Origin: DASQGA01 sp963762085
GTDB lineage: Bacteria; Actinomycetota; Thermoleophilia; Gaiellales; Gaiellaceae
Direction of reading: 5' to 3'
DNA: 64,000 nucleotides
Assembly: GCA_963762085.1 (NCBI GenBank)
Contig: CAVXJD010000003.1
Coordinates: 116,883 to 180,882 of the forward strand
The translations under genes were made by a program, and so were the position numbers. Of this stretch, positions 31,926 to 41,185 are shown piece after piece. The notes under the pieces are model-generated. The model was not told the DNA's origin. It saw only the letters and a list, made by a program, of their open reading frames with translations, and did not search any database. Position 1 is the stretch's first letter. The number at the start of each line of letters is the position of its first letter.

Positions 31926-34336
31926 TGGAGCCTCTGTACAGACCCGAAGGCGTCGAGGAGCGCTGGCAACGGACCTGGGAAGAGGAGGGTCTCTACGCGG
32001 CCGAGCCAGACCCGACGTGTGAGCGCTTCGTTGTCGCCCACCCGCCGCCGAACGTCACCGGCGAGCTGCACATGGGGCACGCACTCCAGCTGGCACTCGC
32101 GGACACGCTGGTTCGGTGGCAGCGGATGCAAGGGAAGAACGTCCTCTTCCAGCCGGGCTACGACCACGCCGGCATCTCGACCCAGAACGCCGTCGAGAAG
32201 GATCTAGCTCGGGAAGGGAAGACGCGCCACGATCTCGGGCGCGAGGCGTTCGAGGCTCGGGTCTGGGAGTGGCTCCGCCTCTACGGGCGGACGATCATGA
32301 GCCAGTTTCGCCGCATGGGCGCCTCGCTCGACTACCGGCGCGAGCGCTTCACGATGGATGAGGACTACGTGCGCGCCGTCATGCACTTCTTCGTCCACCT
32401 CTACGCGAAGGGCTGGATCTACCGCGACAACCGGATCATCAACTGGTGCCCGTTCCACATGACCTCGCTCTCCGACCTCGAGCTCGTGCACCGCGACGTC
32501 GATGACGCACTCACGTACGTCCGCTATCCGCTCGCCGACGGGGAGGGGCACGTGACGATCGCGACCGCCCGCCCCGCGACGATCGTCGGCGATGTCGCCG
32601 TAGCCGTGCACCCCGAGGACGACCGCTATCGGGATCTCGTCGGGAAGGAGGTCGTCGTCCCGTACGTCGAGCGCCGTGTCCCGGTCATCGCGGACGAGCG
32701 GGTGGAAAGGGACTTCGGGACGGGCGCACTCAAGGTGACGCCAGGCCACGATCCGCTCGACTTCGCGATCGGGCGGGATCACAAGCTTCCCGAGCCGATG
32801 GTGATCGGACCCGACGGCCGCATGAGCGAGGAAGCGGGTGACCTGGCCGGGCTGACGCAGGAGGAGGCCGGCGAGCGGATCCTCGCGTGGATCCGTGAGC
32901 ACGACCAGCTCGAGAACCGGGAGAGCTACCGCCATGCGGTCGCGCTCTGCGAGCGCTGCGAGACGCGGATCGAGCCGCTGATCTCGCTCCAGTGGTGGTG
33001 TGCAATGGACGACATCAAGAAGCCGGCGCTCGAGGCGCTGCGCGAGCGGCGCGTCCGGTACCACCCTGAGTCGCAGCACCGGTTCGCGATCGAGTCACTC
33101 GAGAACGCTCCCGACTGGAACCTTTCCCGGCAGCTCTGGTGGGGCCACCAGCTTCCAGTCTGGTACTGCCCGAACGGCCATATCACCGTCGCTGAGACCG
33201 ACCCGGACGCCTGCGCCGAGTGCGGATCCACCGAGCTGACGCGCGAAACGGACGTCCTGGACACCTGGTTCTCGTCGGCCCTGTGGCCTTTTGCGACCCT
33301 CGGCTGGCCGGACCAGACACCCGACCTGGAGGTGTTCTATCCGGGCACGCTGAACACGACCGCGCGCGAGATCATCCGCCTCTGGGAGAACCGGATGATC
33401 TTCACCGGCATCGAGATGATGGGGGACATCCCGTTCGAGGACGTGATCATCCACTCGACGGTGCTCGCACCGGACGGGCGGCGGATGTCGAAGAGCCTCG
33501 GCACGGGCATCGACCCCGTCGAGGTGATCGACAAGTACGGGACCGACGCGACTCGCTACGGGCTCCTGAAGATGTCCTCGACTCAGGACGTTCGCTTCTC
33601 GTATGGTGTCATTGAGGAGGGGCGCAAGCTCACGAACAAGCTTTGGAACGCGTCTCGGCTGCTTCTGAGCGGAGACGTCGGTGACGTGGCGGCGCGGCCG
33701 AACGCGCTCGAGGAGCACTGGATCCTGGCCCGACTCGAGGCCGTACGGCGGGAGCTCGAGCAGAACTTGCAGGAGTTCAGCTTTGCCCCCGCGGTGGGGG
33801 CGCTTTACCGGCTGACGTTCGACGACTTCTGCGATTGGTACGCCGAGGCGATCAAACCGCAGCTCTACGCCGGCGACGCGGACACCCGCGCCACCGCTCT
33901 GGCGGCGCTCGAGCGGCTGCTGAAGCTCCTGCACCCTGTGATGCCTCACGTCACCGAGGAGATCTGGTCGTACCTCCCCTCGCGCCAGTCGCGCCTGATC
34001 GTGGCGCCATGGCCCTCGGCAGAGCCGATCGAGACGGCCGCCGGGCCTGATGCACTCGACCGCGTCCAGGCCGCCGCCGCCACCTATCGGAGAAGCGGAG
34101 CCGTGGTCGAGCTCGAAGGCGAGGAGCTCCGGATCTTCGAGGCGGTCGTGCGCCCACAGGGGGAGCCGAACGGAAATGCGGACGCCGAGATCGAGCGCCT
34201 CCGGAAAGAGGTCGCGCGCGCCGAAGGGATGCTCGGCAACGAGCGATTCGTCTCGAGCGCGCCCGCCGACGTCGTCGAGGGCGAGCGCGAGAAGCTCGCC
34301 CGCTACCGCCGTGAGCTCGATGCCCTCGGCGGCTGA
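31925..34336 (+). CDS. valS: Valyl-tRNA synthetase
   Basis: An 803-aa class I synthetase starting at GTG 31925. The HIGH motif is in NVTGELHMGHAL and the KMSKS motif is RMSKSLGTG. The editing domain is inserted between them (TIATARPATIVGDVAVAVHP), followed by the anticodon-binding domain and a C-terminal coiled-coil arm (EIERLRKEVARAEGMLGNERF) typical of ValRS. It charges tRNA-Val and hydrolyses mischarged Thr. It overlaps folC by 17 nt, a common valS-folC order, so both are coexpressed. Confidence 0.97.
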   Translation: MEPLYRPEGVEERWQRTWEEEGLYAAEPDPTCERFVVAHPPPNVTGELHMGHALQLALADTLVRWQRMQGKNVLFQPGYDHAGISTQNAVEKDLAREGKTRHDLGREAFEARVWEWLRLYGRTIMSQFRRMGASLDYRRERFTMDEDYVRAVMHFFVHLYAKGWIYRDNRIINWCPFHMTSLSDLELVHRDVDDALTYVRYPLADGEGHVTIATARPATIVGDVAVAVHPEDDRYRDLVGKEVVVPYVERRVPVIADERVERDFGTGALKVTPGHDPLDFAIGRDHKLPEPMVIGPDGRMSEEAGDLAGLTQEEAGERILAWIREHDQLENRESYRHAVALCERCETRIEPLISLQWWCAMDDIKKPALEALRERRVRYHPESQHRFAIESLENAPDWNLSRQLWWGHQLPVWYCPNGHITVAETDPDACAECGSTELTRETDVLDTWFSSALWPFATLGWPDQTPDLEVFYPGTLNTTAREIIRLWENRMIFTGIEMMGDIPFEDVIIHSTVLAPDGRRMSKSLGTGIDPVEVIDKYGTDATRYGLLKMSSTQDVRFSYGVIEEGRKLTNKLWNASRLLLSGDVGDVAARPNALEEHWILARLEAVRRELEQNLQEFSFAPAVGALYRLTFDDFCDWYAEAIKPQLYAGDADTRATALAALERLLKLLHPVMPHVTEEIWSYLPSRQSRLIVAPWPSAEPIETAAGPDALDRVQAAAATYRRSGAVVELEGEELRIFEAVVRPQGEPNGNADAEIERLRKEVARAEGMLGNERFVSSAPADVVEGEREKLARYRRELDALGG

Positions 34337-35444
34337 GGCTTACCTTGAGTCACTGTCGCCCTGGCCCGAGGAGTTCGGCCTCGGCCGCATGCAGGAGCTG
34401 CTCGAACGCCTAGGGCATCCAGAGCGCCGCTACCCGGTCGTGCACATCGTCGGCACGAACGGGAAGTCGACCACGGCGAGCATGACCGAGGCGCTGCTCC
34501 GAGCCCAGGGGCTCCGCGTGGGCACGTACCTCTCCCCGCACGTCATCTCCTGGCGCGAGCGCATCCGGGTCGACGGAGGCGAGGGCGACCTGGACGCGTT
34601 CGTCGACGCGGTGCGTACTGTCGGAGTGGAGGACGCGACGCAGTTCGAGGTGTTGACCGCGGCCGCCCTCCACGGTTTCGCCGAGGCTGACGTCGACATC
34701 GCTGTGGTCGAGGCCGGGCTCGGGGGCCGACTCGACGCGACGAACGTCCTCGCGGCAAAAATCGTCGTCCTGACGAACATCGGGCTCGACCACGCCGAGC
34801 ACCTCGGCTCGACCCGGGAGGAGATCGCCGCGGAGAAGCTCGCGGTCGTGACCGAGGGCGCGACCGTTGTGCTCGGGGAGGCCGAGTGGGAGCAGGCGGC
34901 GAAGGAGCGCGGCGCGGGGAACATCATTCTCGCGCGCGGGAACCTTGAGCTCGCCGTCGCTGCCGCGAGCGCCTTTGTCGGGAAACCCGTAGATCGCGGC
35001 GGCGCCGACTCGGCCGCGCTGCCGGGTAGGTTCGAAGTGATGGGATCGACCCCGTTCGAGATCTGGGACGGCGCCCACAACCCGGAGGGCGTTCGCTTCC
35101 TGCTCGAGCTGCTGCCGGAGCGTGACTACGTACTCGTCTGCTCGGTCGTCGGGGACAAGGACGTCGAGACGATGCTCGACCTGTTCTCCACCCGCGCTTC
35201 GCATCTGGTTGCCACGGTCTCCGGAAACCCGCGCGCGCTCCCGGCGGAGGAGCTCGGCGCCCGCGGCGCCGCATACTTTTCGAAGGTGGAAGTCGTCCCC
35301 GAGCCCACGCTCGCCCTCCAGCGCGCGCGCGAGCTTGCGGGTCCCGGCGGCGCCGTCCTCGCCGCCGGCTCGCTCTACCTCCTGGCCTCGCTGGCCGCCG
35401 TCCGATCGGGCTACGTACCATGGGATACGTTGGCGACCGGATAA
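34320..35444 (+). CDS. folC: Folylpolyglutamate synthase / dihydrofolate synthase
   Basis: A 374-aa Mur-ligase-fold enzyme. The ATP loop is VGTNGKSTTASM, followed by the folate-binding TYLSPHVISWRERIRVDG, the metal-ligand stretch EAGLGGRLDATNVL, NIGLDHAEHLG and the C-terminal DGAHNPEG. ATG 34320 was chosen because it is the first start whose product carries the family N-terminus; it lies inside valS. It adds glutamates to tetrahydrofolate. The chain is somewhat short for FolC (about 400-430 aa). The 3' end overlaps a 37-aa membrane ORF. Confidence 0.94.
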   Translation: MPSAAEAYLESLSPWPEEFGLGRMQELLERLGHPERRYPVVHIVGTNGKSTTASMTEALLRAQGLRVGTYLSPHVISWRERIRVDGGEGDLDAFVDAVRTVGVEDATQFEVLTAAALHGFAEADVDIAVVEAGLGGRLDATNVLAAKIVVLTNIGLDHAEHLGSTREEIAAEKLAVVTEGATVVLGEAEWEQAAKERGAGNIILARGNLELAVAAASAFVGKPVDRGGADSAALPGRFEVMGSTPFEIWDGAHNPEGVRFLLELLPERDYVLVCSVVGDKDVETMLDLFSTRASHLVATVSGNPRALPAEELGARGAAYFSKVEVVPEPTLALQRARELAGPGGAVLAAGSLYLLASLAAVRSGYVPWDTLATG

Positions 35445-35533
35445 GCGTCTACGCGCTGGCGGTGTTCGTGCTCGTCGCGATCGTCGCTCTCGCGTTTGGC
35501 GCAGGCTGGCTTGTAGGAAAGGTACTCCTGTGA
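35420..35533 (+). CDS. Single-pass membrane mini-protein (37 aa)
   Basis: ATG 35420 lies in the last codons of folC in another frame, and the TGA at 35531-35533 overlaps the next GTG (GTGA). The product, MGYVGDRISVYALAVFVL onward, is one transmembrane helix of about 25 residues (to GWLVGKVLL) with a short polar N-terminus. It fills the gap between folC and the zinc-ribbon gene exactly, which supports it as a translated gene that may pair with that membrane protein. Confidence 0.55.
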   Translation: MGYVGDRISVYALAVFVLVAIVALAFGAGWLVGKVLL

Positions 35534-36042
35534 ACTGGATCGTCCTCGCGCAAACCACGACCTCCGAGGACGACGCCTTCGGCGGCGTCAAGGACTTCTT
35601 CGAATCCCCTGCCTGGTTCCTGATCCGGAACGTGGCGATCTTCTTCGTCGTCCTCTTCTGGCTTGCGTCCGCCTTCTGGGTCTACAAGGACGCACGCAGG
35701 CGGATCGAGGACAACGTGCTCCTGTCGACCGCCGTCGCCCTGGGCATCGTCCTGCCCTTTCTCGGGGCGCTTCTCTACATGCTCTTCCGGCCGCCCGAGT
35801 ACATCGAGGACGTCCGCGAGCGCGAGCTCGAGATTAAGGCGATGGAGGAGAGCCTGGACGGCAGCGAGCGCTGCCCGGTGTGCCGGGCGGAGGTGGACGA
35901 CTCGTTCCTCATCTGCCCTGTGTGCACGACGAAGCTGAAGCAGGCGTGTCGCCGCTGCAAGGCGCCGCTCGAGCCGCTGTGGCAGGTCTGCCCCTACTGC
36001 GAGACCCCGGTCGAGACTCCGAGAATCGTCGGGAATCTCTAG
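35530..36042 (+). CDS. Membrane protein with C-terminal double zinc ribbon
   Basis: A 170-aa protein starting at GTG 35530. Two membrane segments (FLIRNVAIFFVVLFWLASAF and VALGIVLPFLGALLYMLF) are followed by a cytoplasmic part with a short acidic helix and a double zinc ribbon: CPVCRAEVDD/LICPVC, then CRRCKAPLEPLWQVCPYC. The pattern fits the DZR-type double zinc ribbon common in actinobacteria. Its job is unknown; it may link a membrane site to a protein or nucleic-acid partner. Confidence 0.82.
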   Translation: MNWIVLAQTTTSEDDAFGGVKDFFESPAWFLIRNVAIFFVVLFWLASAFWVYKDARRRIEDNVLLSTAVALGIVLPFLGALLYMLFRPPEYIEDVRERELEIKAMEESLDGSERCPVCRAEVDDSFLICPVCTTKLKQACRRCKAPLEPLWQVCPYCETPVETPRIVGNL

Positions 36043-36055
36043 CCTTCGCCGCCGG

Positions 36056-36472
36056 ATGGCGGAGCGCACCCTCGTTCTCGTGAAGCCGGACGCTGTTCTG
36101 CGGCGGCTCGCCGGCGACATCCTCGCGCGCTTCGAGCGGCGAGGCCTCGACGTGATCGCCGCGAAGCTCGTTCTGATCGACGCGGCGCTGGCGGAGGAGC
36201 ACTACGCGGAGCACCGCGAGAAGCCGTTCTTCGGCGAGCTGGTCGAGTTCATCACGTCGGCTCCTACCCTCGCGCTCGTGCTGGAGGGGGAGTCCGCGAT
36301 CAAGGTGGTCCGTTCGACGATGGGCGCAACGAACCCGGTCGACTCGGCTCCCGGGACGATCCGCGGCGACCTGGCGCTCGCGATGCCGAACAACCTCGTG
36401 CACGGCTCGGACTCTCCCGAGTCGGCCGAGCGGGAGATCCAGCTCTGGTTCTCGGACGATGAGCTCGTCTGA
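36056..36472 (+). CDS. ndk: Nucleoside diphosphate kinase
   Basis: A 138-aa Ndk. The active-site His is in NNLVHGSDSPESAERE, and the N-terminus ERTLVLVKPDAVLRRL and the GATNPVDSAPGTIRGDLA segment (Kpn loop region and nucleotide contacts) are typical. It balances NTP and dNTP pools using ATP. It lies 13 bp after the zinc-ribbon gene and its 3' end overlaps the first methyltransferase gene by 14 nt, so it is part of the valS-folC-ndk transcript. Confidence 0.97.
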   Translation: MAERTLVLVKPDAVLRRLAGDILARFERRGLDVIAAKLVLIDAALAEEHYAEHREKPFFGELVEFITSAPTLALVLEGESAIKVVRSTMGATNPVDSAPGTIRGDLALAMPNNLVHGSDSPESAEREIQLWFSDDELV

Positions 36473-37223
36473 CCTGACGGGTCAGGCTCGCACCAACCGC
36501 GAGTTCTGGGACCGGCAGGCGGACGAGTACCAGGCCGAGCACGGGGAGCACATCGGCCAACCCGAGCCGAGGTGGGGCCTGTGGCAGATCCCGGAAAGCG
36601 AGCTCCGGATCCTCGGCGACGTGGCAGGCAAGGACGTGCTCGAGCTCGGATGCGGTGCCGCCCAGTGGTCGATCCTGCTCGCCCAGCAGGGCGCCCGCCT
36701 GGTCGCCCTCGACAACTCCGAGCGGCAGCTCGAGCACGCCCGGACCGCGATGGCGGCGGCGGGCGTCGAGTTCGCGCTCGTCCACGCGAGCGCCGAGTCC
36801 GTTCCGCTACCGGACGCGAGCTTCGACATTGTTTTTGCGGACCACGGTGCCAACCGCTTCGCCGACCCGCTCCTCTGGGTCCCGGAGGTCAGCCGCCTGC
36901 TTCGGCCCGGCGGGAGCGCCGCCTTCAGCGGCGGCACGCCATTCGAATGGATCGGCTGGAACCCGGAGACCGACACGTGGGACGACCGGCTCCACCGTCC
37001 GTACTTCGACATTCACCGGTGGGAGACGCCCGAGGGCTCGGTCGAGTTCGAGCTTCCGTACGGCGAGTGGATCCGGCTCTTTCGCCGGAACGGGCTCGAG
37101 GTCGAGGAGCTTCGCGAGGTCCAGGCCCTGGAAGGAGCGTTGACGACGTACCGGACGGAGGAGGAAAACGCCTGGGCTCGACGCTGGCCGATGGAACAGA
37201 TCTGGAAGGTCCGGAAGGCATGA
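36459..37223 (+). CDS. SAM-dependent methyltransferase (class I), copy 1
   Basis: A 254-aa Methyltransf_11-type enzyme. Motif I is VLELGCGAAQWS, the acidic end of strand two is ALDNSERQ, and motif IV-like DIVFADHGANRF follows. The N-terminus (QARTNREFWDRQADEYQAEHG) is a typical cap helix. It is paralogous to the next gene, sharing the VLELGCG block, the ADP.LW.PE..RLLRPGG segment and the PYG.WIRLFR.NGL..E segment. The substrate is unknown; metabolite or quinone methylation is possible. It overlaps ndk at its start. Confidence 0.88.
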   Translation: MSSSDLTGQARTNREFWDRQADEYQAEHGEHIGQPEPRWGLWQIPESELRILGDVAGKDVLELGCGAAQWSILLAQQGARLVALDNSERQLEHARTAMAAAGVEFALVHASAESVPLPDASFDIVFADHGANRFADPLLWVPEVSRLLRPGGSAAFSGGTPFEWIGWNPETDTWDDRLHRPYFDIHRWETPEGSVEFELPYGEWIRLFRRNGLEVEELREVQALEGALTTYRTEEENAWARRWPMEQIWKVRKA

Positions 37224-37981
37224 CGCTCTCCGAGCACGCGCAGTCAAACCGGGAGGTCTGGGCCAAGAACGCGGCCGAGTTCCGCGAGCCGGGCCAGCGC
37301 AACTGGGCCCAGCCCGACATCACCTGGGGCATCTGGCATCTGCCCGAGTCGGAGATCGGGGCGCTCCCGGTGCTCGAGGGCAAGGACGTGGTCGAGCTCG
37401 GCTGCGGCACCGCGTACATCTCTTCCTGGCTCGCGCGGCGCGGAGCGAACGTGGTCGGCGTCGACCTGAGCCCGGAGCAGCTCGCCACCGCACGTGAGCT
37501 CCAAGCGGAGCACGAGGTCGAGTTCCCGCTGATCGAGGCCAGTGCCGAGGACGTCCCTCTCCCCGCGGAGAGCTTCGACCTGGTCGTCTCGGAGTACGGG
37601 GCCTCGATCTGGGCGGATCCCTACCTCTGGATCCCGGAGGCTGCCCGTCTCCTCCGCCCGGGCGGCGAGCTCGTGTTCCTGACGAACGGGCTGATCCTGG
37701 AGCTCGCCTGGTCGGTGGAGAGCGACGGCGTCGGCGAGACCCTCGTCTACGACTACTTCGGGTTCCACCGGCTCGAGGATCCGAATGACGGCTCCATCGT
37801 CTTCCAGCTTCCCTATGGCGACTGGATCCGTCTCTTTCGGGCGAACGGCCTCGTGGTGGAGGATCTGATCGAGCTCCGGCCGCCCGAGGGCGCCGACTCG
37901 GGACGCTGGGGCTTCGTGACGAACGAGTGGGCGCGGAAATGGCCCGCCGAGGAGATCTGGAAAGCCCGCAAGCGCGCGTAG
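37220..37981 (+). CDS. SAM-dependent methyltransferase (class I), copy 2
   Basis: A 253-aa paralogue of the gene before it with the same landmarks: VVELGCGTAYISSWL as motif I, GVDLSPEQ as acidic strand-two end, DLVVSEYGASIWADPYLW and LLRPGGELVFL. It overlaps the first copy in an ATGA junction, a tandem duplication kept in register. The two differ in the active-site stretch (ADHGANRF against SEYGASIW), which suggests different substrates. Confidence 0.88.
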   Translation: MTLSEHAQSNREVWAKNAAEFREPGQRNWAQPDITWGIWHLPESEIGALPVLEGKDVVELGCGTAYISSWLARRGANVVGVDLSPEQLATARELQAEHEVEFPLIEASAEDVPLPAESFDLVVSEYGASIWADPYLWIPEAARLLRPGGELVFLTNGLILELAWSVESDGVGETLVYDYFGFHRLEDPNDGSIVFQLPYGDWIRLFRANGLVVEDLIELRPPEGADSGRWGFVTNEWARKWPAEEIWKARKRA

Positions 37982-37990
37982 ATGTGACCC

Positions 37991-38584
37991 GTGTCCGTTC
38001 CGCCGGCACCGCCAATTCTCCTCGCATCGACGTCGCCGCAGCGGCGCGCGATCCTCGCCCAGCTCGGCATCCCCTTCGACGTCGTCCCTCCCCGGTACGT
38101 GGAACGTGAGGACCTCGAAACGAAGCCGGAGGACCTGGTCAGATTGCATGCGCTGGGGAAGGCTCGCTCGGTCGCGGGCGAGGCGGAAGACAGGCCGGTA
38201 CTCGGAGTCGACACGACCGTGGTTTGCGGCGATCGCGTGTTCGGAAAGCCGGTCGGGCCGGAGGAGGCCGTCGAGATGCTCGAGGCGCTGGCGGGGAAGA
38301 CGCACGAGGTCGTCTCGGGCCTCTGTCTCCTGACGCCGGGCTGGGAGCTCGTCGAGCACGCCGTCACACGCGTCGGCTTCCGAGAGCTGACCGCCCGCGA
38401 CCTGGCCGCGTACGTCGAGGTGGGGGAGTGGGAAGGGCGTGCGGGCGCGTATGCGATCCAGGGAGTCGGCGCCTCGCTCGTCGATCGGATCGAGGGCGAC
38501 TACCTGAACGTGGTCGGACTGCCAGCGTCCCTTCTCGTGGGCATCCTCGCCGAAAGCTTTCCCGGCGTCTACGGCTTCGGGTAG
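37991..38584 (+). CDS. maf: Maf-type nucleotide pyrophosphatase
   Basis: A 197-aa protein with the Maf/Ham1 fold: LLASTSPQRRAILAQLGIPFDVV at the N-terminus, VLGVDTTVVCGDRVFGKPVGPEEA with the catalytic acidic pair, and the C-terminal WEGRAGAYAIQGVGA. Maf proteins hydrolyse dTTP, UTP or modified nucleotides and affect septum formation. It lies upstream of mreB, as in other bacteria where maf joins the cell-shape cluster. Starts at GTG 37991 after the methyltransferase stop. Confidence 0.93.
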   Translation: MSVPPAPPILLASTSPQRRAILAQLGIPFDVVPPRYVEREDLETKPEDLVRLHALGKARSVAGEAEDRPVLGVDTTVVCGDRVFGKPVGPEEAVEMLEALAGKTHEVVSGLCLLTPGWELVEHAVTRVGFRELTARDLAAYVEVGEWEGRAGAYAIQGVGASLVDRIEGDYLNVVGLPASLLVGILAESFPGVYGFG

Positions 38585-38641
38585 TTCGGTCGTGCCGTTT
38601 TCCAGGGGTTTCCAGTCCTGGCTAGTAGACTCATTAGCGGG

Positions 38642-39694
38642 ATGAGTCTCTGGGGATACCTAAGCGGCCTAGGCGGCCGAGAAATCGCCGTGGATCTGGG
38701 CACGGCCAACACGCTCGTCTACGTGCGCGGACGCGGCATCGTTCTCTCGGAACCGTCAGTGGTCGCGATCGACCAGCGCACGGGCGAAGTGCACGCGGTC
38801 GGCGTCGAGGCGAAGCGGATGCTAGGGCGCACTCCGGGCACCATCTCGGCGATCCGCCCGCTGAAGGACGGCGTCATCGCCGACTTCGACGTGACCGAGC
38901 AGATGCTCCGCCACTTCATCCAGAAGGTGCACCACAACCGGTTCGCCCACCCTCGTGTCGTGGTCTGTGTGCCCTCCGGTGTCACCGGCGTCGAAAAGCG
39001 CGCGGTCGAAGAGGCGACGCTCTCCGCCGGGGCCCGCCAGGCCTACCTCATCGAGGAGCCGATGGCCGCCGCGATCGGCGCGGGCCTCCCGGTCTCCGAG
39101 CCGACCGGGAACATGATCGTGGACATCGGCGGCGGGACGACCGAGGTGGCGGTCATCTCTCTCGGCGGCATTGTCGTGTCGCAGTCGATCCGCGTCGGCG
39201 GCGACGAGATGGACGAGGCGATCATGAGCCACATCAAGAAGGAGTACAAGCTCCTGATCGGCCAGCAGACGGCCGAGGAGCTGAAGCTCGAGATCGGCTC
39301 CGCCTGGGATCTTCGCGAGGAAGTCCGGGCCGAGGTGCGAGGGCGCGACATGCTGACCGGCCTCCCGAAGACGATTGTGATCACGTCCGAAGAGGTGCGG
39401 CGCGCGCTGGACGAGCCCGTCACCCAGATCCTCGACGCGATCAAGTCGACGCTCGACAAGACACCGCCCGAGCTCGCCGCGGACATCATGGATCGCGGCA
39501 TCGTGCTCGCCGGCGGCGGCGCGCTCCTTTCGGGGCTCGACATGCGGCTTCGCGAGGAGACGATGATGCCCGTCCATCTGGCCGAGTCGCCGCTCACATG
39601 CGTGGCCGTCGGGTCGGGTCGCAGCCTCGAGGAGTTCGAGGCGATCCATCGCTCAGCCAAGGCACGGCAACGAAATGGCAGGCGCCGGTATTAG
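38642..39694 (+). CDS. mreB: Rod-shape-determining actin homologue MreB
   Basis: A 350-aa MreB. Phosphate 1 motif is AVDLGTANTLVYV, phosphate 2 is VDIGGGTTEVAVI, and the adenosine motif is GIVLAGGGALLSGLD. It polymerises below the membrane and organises the elongasome. The presence of MreB-MreC-MreD-PBP2-RodA predicts a rod shape, which separates this organism from actinobacteria that grow by polar extension without a full mre cluster. A TAGACT -10-like box lies at about 38627-38632. The product is about the usual length. Confidence 0.97.
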   Translation: MSLWGYLSGLGGREIAVDLGTANTLVYVRGRGIVLSEPSVVAIDQRTGEVHAVGVEAKRMLGRTPGTISAIRPLKDGVIADFDVTEQMLRHFIQKVHHNRFAHPRVVVCVPSGVTGVEKRAVEEATLSAGARQAYLIEEPMAAAIGAGLPVSEPTGNMIVDIGGGTTEVAVISLGGIVVSQSIRVGGDEMDEAIMSHIKKEYKLLIGQQTAEELKLEIGSAWDLREEVRAEVRGRDMLTGLPKTIVITSEEVRRALDEPVTQILDAIKSTLDKTPPELAADIMDRGIVLAGGGALLSGLDMRLREETMMPVHLAESPLTCVAVGSGRSLEEFEAIHRSAKARQRNGRRRY

Positions 39695-39731
39695 CTCTAT
39701 CGACCGGGTTTCTCTCTAGACTTAGACGTCC

Positions 39732-40667
39732 GTGCCTCGGCAACGCACAGCACGGCTCCCCGTCCTGAGCTCCTCCGTTCCGCGTCCTGAGGCCAACCGC
39801 TCCCGCAGCGGTGGTCCATTTCGCGCGCGGCTGGTCGCGGTGGCCCTCGTCCTCGTCTCACTGGCCCTGATCACGGTCTACTTCAGGGAATCCTCCGAAG
39901 GGACGCTTCACAGCGCTCAGCGCATCGGGGTCAGCATCCTGACGCCGTTCGAGGTGGCAGGCGAACGCGTCTCGCGTCCGTTCCGGGACGCCTACGGGTG
40001 GTGCGCCGACCTGATCGGCGCCAAGTCTGACAACGAGCGGCTCCGCGAGGAAGTGGAAGCGCTCCGGAAGCAGGTGATCCAGAACGAGACCGCGGCCGAG
40101 GAGAACAAGCGCCTGCAGGCAATGCTCGACTACGTCGGCGGCGCCCGGTTCCCGGAAGGCTTCACGGCCGTCCCGACGCAGGTGATCCAGAAGCCGCCCA
40201 ACCCTTATGCACAGCAGATCCTCGTCCACGCGGGCACGGACAACGGCGTCAAGCTCTACGACCCGGTCGTGACCCAGGGAGGGCTCGTCGGGATCGTGAC
40301 GGACGTGACCTCCGGGACCGCTCAGGTCCGACTTCTCACCGACCAGGCGAGCGCCGTCTCCGCTGAGGTTCTCGGGACGAGCGCGTCGGGGATCGTCGCG
40401 CGTGGCCCGAGCGATAGCTCGACGCTCGTTCTGAACCGCGTTCCCAAGGACGAGGTGGTGACCGAGGGCGACCTGGTGATCACCTCCGGATGGCAGAGCG
40501 GGCCGCTCACATCCCTCTATCCCAAGGGGATCCCGATCGGCAAGGTGAGCGGTGTCAGCAGGCGTGACGTCGACCTCTACACGCGCATCCAGGTGACCCC
40601 ACTCGTGGACTTCGGCTCCCTCGACGACGTGATCGTCCTGACCGGCGGCGACACGAAGAGGCCGTGA
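39732..40667 (+). CDS. mreC: Rod-shape-determining protein MreC
   Basis: A 311-aa protein with one N-terminal membrane anchor (residues about 36-56, RLVAVALVLVSLALITVYF), a coiled coil (SDNERLREEVEALRKQVIQNE) and two periplasmic beta-barrel-like MreC domains (VIQKPPNPYAQQILVHAG onward). It starts at GTG 39732. It scaffolds PBP2 and MreB at the membrane. It overlaps mreD (GTGA), which agrees with one operon. Confidence 0.95.
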   Translation: MPRQRTARLPVLSSSVPRPEANRSRSGGPFRARLVAVALVLVSLALITVYFRESSEGTLHSAQRIGVSILTPFEVAGERVSRPFRDAYGWCADLIGAKSDNERLREEVEALRKQVIQNETAAEENKRLQAMLDYVGGARFPEGFTAVPTQVIQKPPNPYAQQILVHAGTDNGVKLYDPVVTQGGLVGIVTDVTSGTAQVRLLTDQASAVSAEVLGTSASGIVARGPSDSSTLVLNRVPKDEVVTEGDLVITSGWQSGPLTSLYPKGIPIGKVSGVSRRDVDLYTRIQVTPLVDFGSLDDVIVLTGGDTKRP

Positions 40668-41185
40668 CCACACCCGACGTGCTCAAGGCGCCGGGGCTCG
40701 TGCTCCTCGCCGCTCTCCTCCAGGTTTCCGTCCTCTGGACGGTCGAGGTGTCGAACGGCCACCCAGATCTCCTGCTCGTCCTCGTCGTCGTCCTGGCACT
40801 CGTCCGGGGTCCGATGACCGGAGCCGTGGCCGGCTTCGCGGCCGGGCTCTTCCTCGACGTGGCCACGTTTTCGACGCTCGGCATCTCCTCGCTTCTGCTG
40901 ACGCTGGCCGGCTACTGGTCAGGACGTCTGGGCTCCATCATGAGCAAGTCGTCGCCGCATCCGCCGCTGATCGCCGTCGGCCTCGCCACCGTTGCGGTCG
41001 CGCTCGGCTCCGCCTTCCTCCACTTCGTTCTCGGCTCGACCATCGGGGCGTCTGAGCTGCTCGGGCGCGTTCTCTTGCCCACACTCGTGCTGAACCTCCT
41101 CCTCGCGTATCCGGTCCACCGGCTCGTCTGCAGGCTTTTCCCGCGGATACCCCGGACGGCCAGGGAGGTGATCGTCACTGGCTAG
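40664..41185 (+). CDS. mreD: Rod-shape-determining membrane protein MreD
   Basis: A 173-aa protein with about five membrane segments; the start is GTG 40664, overlapping the mreC stop by 4 nt. Its position between mreC and the PBP2 gene, its length and the DLLLVLVVVLALVRGPMTGAVAGFAAGLFLD stretch (the family's conserved glycine-rich helix) identify it. MreD links MreC with the cytoplasmic complex. Sequence conservation in this family is low, so context carries much of the weight. Confidence 0.9.
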   Translation: MTTPDVLKAPGLVLLAALLQVSVLWTVEVSNGHPDLLLVLVVVLALVRGPMTGAVAGFAAGLFLDVATFSTLGISSLLLTLAGYWSGRLGSIMSKSSPHPPLIAVGLATVAVALGSAFLHFVLGSTIGASELLGRVLLPTLVLNLLLAYPVHRLVCRLFPRIPRTAREVIVTG

